A stretch of 64,000 bases of DNA, taken from Deinococcus aerolatus. Its GTDB lineage: Bacteria; Deinococcota; Deinococci; Deinococcales; Deinococcaceae. Numbering within the stretch: position 1 is the first letter of the stretch; every line of letters starts with the position of its first letter. This document shows, piece by piece, positions 57,473 through 64,000 of the stretch. The stretch spans positions 1 to 64,000 of the forward strand of contig NZ_BMOL01000015.1 of the NCBI RefSeq assembly GCF_014647055.1. Reading direction: 5' to 3'. The position numbers were made by a program, and so were the translations under genes. The notes beneath the pieces are model-generated. The model saw only the letters and a list, made by a program, of their open reading frames with translations. It was not told the origin of the DNA and made no database searches.

Positions 57473-57689
57473 GCAGCGGTGACAATTTTCAGAAAAGTTC
57501 GGGGGCCATGTGGAGAGCTTGTTCAGTTATTCAGGACGCCGGGTTCTCATTTGGCAAGTTCAGTCTCCCCTATCCGGTGGCCTCGCTTCTCATCACGATG
57601 CCCTGTGTTCCGGCCAACGCCACCACGTCATCGCCGCACATGGCCATCGCCGCAAATGGCCGTCGCCATCGGGCCAGAAAAATGATCGG

Positions 57690-58260
57690 GGGTTCAGGCA
57701 AAGACCAGAAGGCCCAGCCCGGCGAAGGCCTGCGCGATGCCGTGACCGTAGCTGAGGGCGCTGGCATCACGCAGGGCCAGCAGCGCCCGTTCGCATACAT
57801 GGGCCAGCAACGTGGCAAGGTCACCCAGCAGTTTGCGGGCGGCGTGGCGTCTGCCCTGAGAGTCAGAATCAGCCCTCCTATTGACGGTAACCTCTGCAGC
57901 CTGTTCCGATTTCTCCGCCCGGTTCTGTCGCTCAGCCAGCCATGCCGCAATGTTTTCCGGTACGGGTTGCCCCCAGAGTTGGACACGTGTAAGGCGTACA
58001 GCAACCGCAGCGCCAGCCCATACTTGCAGGGAGCCTTGCGGCTGGGGCAGGAGCCTTTCGCCAGCGGGCCGCTCAGGTCGACAGCCGTCACGCAAGGGGT
58101 CTTCCCGCTGCCCTGGCACTCGCCCCACAGCACCCCTCCAATGCATTCAGATTGGGCTACACCTGCCCGGGGTGGCCAGCTGACGGACATTGGTCGCGTT
58201 GCCGGAGTCCGGGGCCAGCGCGAGAATGGTTCCGGAACTCAGGACTCCCGACAAGTTTTG
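57690..58260 (-). pseudogene. Frameshifted SWIM zinc-finger protein pseudogene
   Basis: Three minus-strand frames must be joined to recover the protein. ILALAPDSGNATNVRQLA (about 58240-58170) is the usual N-terminal lead. VLWGECQGSGKTP...DLSGPLAKGSCPSRKAPCKYGLALRLL (about 58130-58000) is the SWIM domain. AAWLAERQNRAEKSEQAAE and RRHAARKLLGDL (about 57960-57820) are the downstream helical region. In-frame stops and shifts separate them. The SWIM ligands are damaged: the first Cys of CSCPSRK is Gly and the final His of PCKH is Tyr. The gene is therefore dead. Confidence 0.75.
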
Positions 58261-58428
58261 ACTCTATATCCTGGTCACAGCGTAGGAGCCACAGCTGCAC
58301 GTTGTTGCCGCAAGCCTGGCACCGCAGTCTGGAGATCAGCGCTCATGTCCGACGCGCGCACCTGGCCGCAAAACAGAACAGAGGCCGCAGGCGTCGCCGC
58401 CCCGGCCTCTCGTTTCACGCATGAAACT

Positions 58429-59022
58429 TTACTTCATTCCGTCCAGGATCCGCGTGTACACCTCGTCCATGCTGCCCACGCCGTCCACACGCTTCAGGTG
58501 GCCGCGTGCGCCGTAATAGTCGATCAGCGGCTGGGTCTGCTCGCGGAACACGTCCTGGCGCTTGCGGGCCACTTCCTCGGTGTCGTCGCTGCGACCGGAC
58601 CCGCCGCTGGCTGTCGCCTGCCGCCCACGCTCAACGATACGCTCGATCAGCAGCTCGTCGGGGACTTCCAGCAGCGGCACGTGATTGACCGGGGCACCCA
58701 GTTCCTCCAGCAGCACGTCAAGCTCCTCGGCCTGGGCGCGGGTACGCGGGAACCCGTCGAAAATTACGCGGACGCCTTCCATGTCCGCCAGACGGTCCCG
58801 GATCAGGGCGATCAGGATGTCATCGGGAACCAGCTGACCCGCATCCAGCATGGGTTTGATCTGCTGGCCCAGGTCGGTGCCGCGCTGCACGTGATCGCGC
58901 AGGATGTCGCCGGTGCTGATCTTGACCAGATCCTGTTCGGCAGCCAGACGCTCGGCCTGCGTGCCCTTCCCGGCACCGGGTGGGCCCAGAAAAATAACGA
59001 CTTTGTTCTTCGGTTGGGTCAT
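58429..59022 (-). CDS. adk: Adenylate kinase
   Basis: Adk equilibrates ATP and AMP with two ADP. The 197-residue enzyme has the P-loop FLGPPGAGKGTQAERLA, STGDILRDHV, FDGFPRTRAQAE and a short LID region (GRQATASGGSGRSDDTEEV) without zinc cysteines. A GGAGG six bases before the ATG at 59022 sets the start. It follows secY after a 140-base spacer with a terminator-like hairpin. Confidence 0.98.
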   Translation of the reverse strand: MTQPKNKVVIFLGPPGAGKGTQAERLAAEQDLVKISTGDILRDHVQRGTDLGQQIKPMLDAGQLVPDDILIALIRDRLADMEGVRVIFDGFPRTRAQAEELDVLLEELGAPVNHVPLLEVPDELLIERIVERGRQATASGGSGRSDDTEEVARKRQDVFREQTQPLIDYYGARGHLKRVDGVGSMDEVYTRILDGMK

Positions 59023-59107
59023 TGGGTTCCTCCGTAAGTTGGCTGTCAGTCTAACGGCTGGTCCTCTCTTGTTCTCCCGGTTCGGGGCACGGGTCACGGC
59101 CGCCGGG

Positions 59108-59146
59108 AACAACGAAGAACCGCCCCCGGACAGGCAGGCGGTTCCC
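59108..59146 (-). terminator. Terminator-like hairpin between secY and adk
   Basis: On the minus strand GAACCGCC pairs with GGCGGTTC and is followed by TTCGTTGTTC. The T-run is interrupted, so readthrough into adk is likely. Confidence 0.45.
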
Positions 59147-59162
59147 ACAGTGCGTCAGACGT

Positions 59163-60509
59163 TCAATTGTTCAGGCGTCCGCGAATGCGGCCCTTGCTGA
59201 TGAAGCCGTCATAGCGGCGCACCGTCAGCTGGGCCTCAAGCTGCTTGAGGGTTTCCAGCGCCACGCCCACGATGATCAGCAGGCCCGTGCCGGAAAACTG
59301 GAAGGTGGTGATACCCGTGACGCGCTGCACGATCTGCGGAACGACCGTCAGCACCACCAGGAAGATTGCACCCCACAGGCTCAGGCGGCTGCTGATGCTG
59401 CCCAGGTACTCGGTGGTGGGCGTGCCGGGGCGGACGCCGGGAATAAAGCCCCCGGCCTCGCGCAGCTGCTCGGCAATCCGCTTGGGATCAAACTGCACGC
59501 TGTTGTACAGGTACGTGAATCCGAAGATCAGCGTGGCTTCCAGCAGGATGTACAGCGGCTGTCCGAACACCAGGTTGGAGTTCAGCCACGCACTGACTTC
59601 CGGCGCACGGGTGGCCGTGGCGCTGGCAATCAGGTTGGGGATAATCAGCATGGCGCTGGCAAAGATCACCGGAATCACGCCGGCCTGGTTGACCTTGATG
59701 GGCAGCCAAGTGGCCTGCCCCGCGCCGCGCGACTGGGCCGCCGAGGCGGACCCGGCGGCGGCCGTGGGCGCGCCGCCGCGGGCACGTGCGTACGTCACCG
59801 GTACCCGCCGCTCGCCCTGGTAAACGTAAACGATACCCGCAATCGTCACCAGAATGATGGCAATAAAGGCCAGCAAAGACAGCAGCTGCACCTGATCGGT
59901 GCGGAACAGTTGCGCCGTGGCGGCAATCTCACGCGGGTAAGCCGAGATGATGCCCACCGTGATGATCAGCGAAATGCCGTTGCCCACGCCGACTTCGGTG
60001 ATGCGCTCGCCGATCCACATGGTAAAGGCGATGCCCGCCACCTGCGTCAGGACCATTACCAGCACCGTGAACAGGCCCGGCGTCCAGCCCACCGCGACGT
60101 ACGACGCGTTGCTGGTCACGAACAGCGAGAAGAACAGCGCCTGCACCGCGCCCAGCCCGATGGCCGAGTAGCGCGTGAACTGGTTGATCTTCTTGCGGCC
60201 CTCCTCCCCATCCTTGGACAGCTTTTCCAGGGCGGGAATGGTGGTGGTCATCAGCTGAATCACGATACTGGCCGTGATGTACGGCAGCACCCCGAGCGCG
60301 AAGATCGAGAACTGCGAGAGATTGCCTCCCGAGATCATGCTGATTAAACCAAACAAGCCACCCGAGGTGGCGTTGCTCAGTGCGGCGGTGTTGACGCCTG
60401 GGGTGGGAATTGCACTCCCCAGACGGTACACCGCCAGCAACAGCAAGGTGAAGACAATCTTCCGCTGCAGGTCCGGGATCCGGAACGCGTCGCGGAAGGC
60501 GCGCAGCAT
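59163..60509 (-). CDS. secY: Preprotein translocase subunit SecY
   Basis: The 448-residue channel protein has ten transmembrane helices. It contains RLGSAIPTPGVN, the plug region, YITASIVIQLM, GVGNGISLIITVGIIS and the C-terminal QLTVRRYDGFISKGRIRGR. The cytoplasmic loop before KVNQAGVIPVIFASAM carries an Ala/Gly-rich insertion (GGAPTAAAGSASAAQSRG) longer than in E. coli. The ATG stands one base after the rplO stop codon. Confidence 0.98.
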   Translation of the reverse strand: MLRAFRDAFRIPDLQRKIVFTLLLLAVYRLGSAIPTPGVNTAALSNATSGGLFGLISMISGGNLSQFSIFALGVLPYITASIVIQLMTTTIPALEKLSKDGEEGRKKINQFTRYSAIGLGAVQALFFSLFVTSNASYVAVGWTPGLFTVLVMVLTQVAGIAFTMWIGERITEVGVGNGISLIITVGIISAYPREIAATAQLFRTDQVQLLSLLAFIAIILVTIAGIVYVYQGERRVPVTYARARGGAPTAAAGSASAAQSRGAGQATWLPIKVNQAGVIPVIFASAMLIIPNLIASATATRAPEVSAWLNSNLVFGQPLYILLEATLIFGFTYLYNSVQFDPKRIAEQLREAGGFIPGVRPGTPTTEYLGSISSRLSLWGAIFLVVLTVVPQIVQRVTGITTFQFSGTGLLIIVGVALETLKQLEAQLTVRRYDGFISKGRIRGRLNN

Positions 60510-60510
60510 G

Positions 60511-61019
<509 letters not shown>

Positions 61020-61023
<4 letters not shown>

Positions 61024-61202
61024 GCTTCCACCTCCAGCAGATGCTGAACGGTCCGCACCATGCCGCGCAGGGCGGGGGTGTCGCTGACCTCACGGCTGTC
61101 GCCGATGCGCCTCAGGCCCAGCGCCTTGACGGTGTCCACCTGGTTCTGGGGACGCCCGATCACACTGCGCTTGAGGGTGATTTTGATAGGTTTTGCGGTC
61201 AT
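61020..61202 (-). CDS. rpmD: 50S ribosomal protein L30
   Basis: The 60-residue protein has [32 protein letters not shown], the L30 core. It overlaps rpsE and rplO by four bases on either side. Confidence 0.98.
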
Positions 61203-61792
61203 TCTTGGGCACCTCCGGCGATGGCCGCTCCACCCTGGGTGGTGGCCGACTGCGCGGCAGCGGTCTGGACAGGCTGAGCGGTACGGGTCACGTCGATGCC
61301 GCGCAGCGCACGTACCTGCTTGGCGGTGCGCAGGTTGCGCAGCCCGTCGAACACGGCGTAGGCCACGTTGATCTTGTTGCGGCTACCCAGTTCCTTGGAC
61401 AGCAGGTTGGTGATCCCCGCGAGTTCGGCAATCGAACGCGGCACGGTTCCGGCGATCACGCCCGTACCGGGTCCGGCGGGCTTGAGCAGCACCTGCGAGG
61501 TGCTGTTGACGCCCACGATGTCGTGCGGAATGGTGCCGTTCTCGACCGGAACCATGATCATGTTCTTGCGCGCGATGGTCTTGGCCTTCTCGATGGCGAC
61601 CGGCACTTCCTTGGCCTTGCCAATGCCCATCCCGACGCGACCGTTGCGGTCACCCAGGATCACCAGCGCGGCGAAGCGGAAGCGGCGCCCACCCTGGTAG
61701 GTCTTGGAGGTGCGGTTGACGAACAGCATCTTCTCTTCGAATTCGCTGCTCTCGCGGTCCGCGTTGCGGTCATTTCTACGATTAAAAGTCAA
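61199..61792 (-). CDS. rpsE: 30S ribosomal protein S5
   Basis: The 197-residue protein has [34 protein letters not shown] and the C-terminal domain with [25 protein letters not shown] chose the TTG at 61792 because GGAGG precedes it by six bases; the GTG at 61798 directly abuts that site. The start lies inside the 3' end of rplR. A Gln/Thr/Ala-rich tail follows the conserved part. Confidence 0.96.
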   Translation of the reverse strand: MTFNRRNDRNADRESSEFEEKMLFVNRTSKTYQGGRRFRFAALVILGDRNGRVGMGIGKAKEVPVAIEKAKTIARKNMIMVPVENGTIPHDIVGVNSTSQVLLKPAGPGTGVIAGTVPRSIAELAGITNLLSKELGSRNKINVAYAVFDGLRNLRTAKQVRALRGIDVTRTAQPVQTAAAQSATTQGGAAIAGGAQE

Positions 61793-62119
61793 GGCCACCC
61801 TCCCGCGCCGCGTCTGCGAGCGCCTTCACGCGTCCGTGGTAGCGGTACTGCCCACGGTCAAAGACCACCTGCTTGACGCCCTTCTCGGCGGCAGCTTCGG
61901 CCAGGGCCTTGCCCACGGCAGCGGCGGTATCAGACTTGGTGCCGCTCTTGAGCTTGGCGCTGCTGGCGGCGGCCAGGGTGGTGCCGGAAGCGTCGTCGAT
62001 GATCTGGGCGTAGATGTGCTTGCTGGAGCGGAACACGCTCAGGCGCGGGCGCTCCCCGGCGGCGGTGCGGACCTTGCGGCGCGCGCGCAGCTTGCGGCGG
62101 ACGGTATTTTGAGCGGCCA

Positions 62120-62120
<1 letters not shown>
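61782..62120 (-). CDS. rplR: 50S ribosomal protein L18
   Basis: The 112-residue protein has [31 protein letters not shown] and the end [26 protein letters not shown], which binds 5S rRNA. Its ATG overlaps the rplF stop codon by one base. Confidence 0.98.
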
Positions 62121-62677
<557 letters not shown>

Positions 62678-62791
62678 GAATGTCCTCCTTGCCTTAAGTC
62701 AGTCCTCGCGCTGAGGCTGAGGTCAGGTGCGTGTGGTTCGGGGCCTCGCCCCTACCAGAACTTCGGGCCGCTCAGTGAAAGAGAGCCGGAC

Positions 62792-63193
<402 letters not shown>

Positions 63194-63419
63194 GTGTCTC
63201 CTCCAGAGGCGCGGCCCATAGCCACTGCCCCGGCAGGCGCGGTCCATCTCTCACTCGACATGGACTGCAGTTCTCCCCATTGGAACGCCTGGCGGAAAAG
63301 GTGCCGCCGAATCCTTCTGTTGGGTCGGAAAGCCGCCACTGGACGATCACCATTCAAAATTGAGCGGTTCGTATCCAGGGGGTACAGCACGAACACTGCC
63401 GCAGGTGCGGCAAGGAAAG
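63194..63419 (-). promoter_or_regulatory. Long 5' leader of rpsH
   Basis: The segment from the predicted start site (near 63413) to the rpsH ATG is about 220 nt with no credible ORF and several GC-rich inverted repeats, for example GCCGCACCTGCGGC near its 5' end. It could be an autoregulatory ribosomal-protein leader, which is inference. Confidence 0.4.
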
Positions 63420-63448
63420 AGTGTAGCAGGTTGCGGCGGACGTGACAA
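63420..63448 (-). promoter_or_regulatory. Internal promoter of the spc cluster, ahead of rpsH
   Basis: TTGTCA (63448-63443) and TACACT (63425-63420) are separated by exactly 17 nt on the minus strand, a near-consensus promoter downstream of the rpsN terminator. Confidence 0.7.
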
Positions 63449-63510
63449 CACGGGCTTCCTGCTCTTAAGTCAGGCCCCATTGCCCACGCTTCCTGCGTTC
63501 AGGAACAGGC

Positions 63511-63537
63511 CAAAAAAAACCCCCCAACCGGGGAGTC
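63511..63537 (-). terminator. Terminator after rpsN
   Basis: On the minus strand ACTCCCC pairs with GGGGGGT around the tetraloop GGTT and is followed by eight T, an intrinsic terminator inside the spc gene order. Confidence 0.8.
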
Positions 63538-63567
63538 TCTTTCTGGGTCTCACACTGAGAGTGCTGC

Positions 63568-63753
63568 TTACCAGCTCGCTTTCTTCACGCCGGGCAGTTC
63601 GCCCTTGTGCGCCATCTCGCGGATGCAGATGCGGCACATGCCGAAGAAACGGTAGTAGCCACGGGCGCGGCCACAGCGCGAGCAGCGGCTGTAGTTCTGC
63701 ACGGCGAACTTGTGGCCGCGCGCCGCCTTGACAACTTTGGAGGTATTCGCCAT
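63568..63753 (-). CDS. rpsN: 30S ribosomal protein S14, zinc-binding type
   Basis: The 61-residue protein is the short C+ form of S14, with CSRC and CRIC as the four zinc ligands and the conserved [27 protein letters not shown]. It follows rplE by 19 bases and is followed by a terminator. Confidence 0.98.
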   Translation of the reverse strand: MANTSKVVKAARGHKFAVQNYSRCSRCGRARGYYRFFGMCRICIREMAHKGELPGVKKASW

Positions 63754-63772
63754 AACGTCCTTTGCCCCCGCC

Positions 63773-64000
63773 TTACTTGCGGAAGGGCAGGCCCATGCCT
63801 TGCAGCAGGGCGCGGGCTTCTTCGTCGGTTTTCGCGGAGGTCACAATGGTGATGTCCATCCCACGCACCTTGTCGACCATATCATAGGTGATTTCCGGGA
63901 AAATCAGCTGCTCTTTGATACCCAGGTTGTAGTTCCCGCGGCCGTCAAAGGCGTTGGGGTTGATCCCACGGAAATCGCGGATCCGGGGCAGGCCGATGTT
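63773..64000 (-). CDS. rplE: 50S ribosomal protein L5, C-terminal part (cut by window edge)
   Basis: The last 75 residues are visible: [20 protein letters not shown], then [16 protein letters not shown] and the end [12 protein letters not shown]. This is the C-terminal half of L5, which binds 5S rRNA. The 5' end lies beyond the window. Confidence 0.96.
   Translation of the reverse strand, partial: NIGLPRIRDFRGINPNAFDGRGNYNLGIKEQLIFPEITYDMVDKVRGMDITIVTSAKTDEEARALLQGMGLPFRK

Larger units (their letters stand above)
57411..58428. other. One-kilobase gene-free gap between adk and infA
   Basis: No intact gene is present. The middle holds a degraded SWIM zinc-finger gene, listed separately. The 58260-58428 part reads partly as CQACGNNVQLW on the minus strand, which I cannot assign. 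The 57480-57690 part has no recognisable coding. GC content is lower than in flanking genes. Confidence 0.6.

Overview
The window is a stretch of bacterial chromosome, GC-rich except at the far left, and it reads as Deinococcus. The evidence is: an archaeal-type, apparently non-discriminating aspartyl-tRNA synthetase; a Deinococcus-like spc/alpha ribosomal protein cluster; a short-form UPRTase, SlyD and RlhA-type U32 gene set; and many start codons with a TANNNT -10 element only 6-9 nt upstream. That spacing is the signature of leaderless mRNAs, which are known to be common in this genus. There is no rRNA, no CRISPR array and no intact insertion sequence. I see one tRNA gene.

Layout. 1-2557: a lower-GC c-di-GMP (GGDEF-EAL) gene and a tRNA-Val gene with its own promoter and terminator. 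2710-7234 (minus): a housekeeping run of Asp23/Gls24, nusB, folD and a PAP2-like membrane protein, with ligA upstream. 7446-17974: mixed metabolic and accessory genes. These include a BMP-type binding protein, N-formylglutamate amidohydrolase, aldo/keto reductase, a single-chain MNT-HEPN protein facing acpS, a HAD phosphatase, an RNA uracil methyltransferase, and a divergent mocA-like/coxG pair. 18008-24503 (minus): an ABC exporter, a nucleotidyltransferase, a DUF402 protein and a large U32 (RlhA-like) protein. 24615-28050 (plus): a diguanylate cyclase, an ankyrin protein and the aspS2 unit. 28177-33654 (minus): slyD, malQ, a secreted 5'-nucleotidase, a TetR regulator and a small unknown. 34477-39330 (plus): a beta-oxidation operon (fadN-like, alpha/beta hydrolase, fadA). 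39530-53672: nitroreductase, WecA-like transferase, upp, leuDB, transporters, NlpC/P60 hydrolase, aguB, scpB, tsaC-like and pilC. 53960-64000 (minus): rplE (partial)-rpsN-rpsH-rplF-rplR-rpsE-rpmD-rplO-secY-adk-infA-rpmJ-rpsM-rpsK-rpsD-rpoA-rplQ.

The most striking element is upstream of aspS2. A leaderless 14-codon ORF (26591-26635) encodes MFVAPTNNSDNDPR, with three Asn and two Asp codons in a six-codon block. It is followed by three mutually exclusive hairpins ending in a strong intrinsic terminator (26656-26691). This has the geometry of a classical transcription attenuator. The gene it would control is the enzyme that initiates Asn-tRNA synthesis in deinococci, so the leader could sense charged tRNA-Asn and close a feedback loop.

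Other notable points are: a fused HepT/MntA-like protein carrying both signature motifs in one chain; a terminator, a near-consensus promoter and a leader of about 220 nt that split the spc operon before rpsH; a frameshifted SWIM zinc-finger pseudogene between adk and infA; two very small membrane-protein genes; and two stretches of apparently decayed DNA (33655-34396 and 57411-58428).
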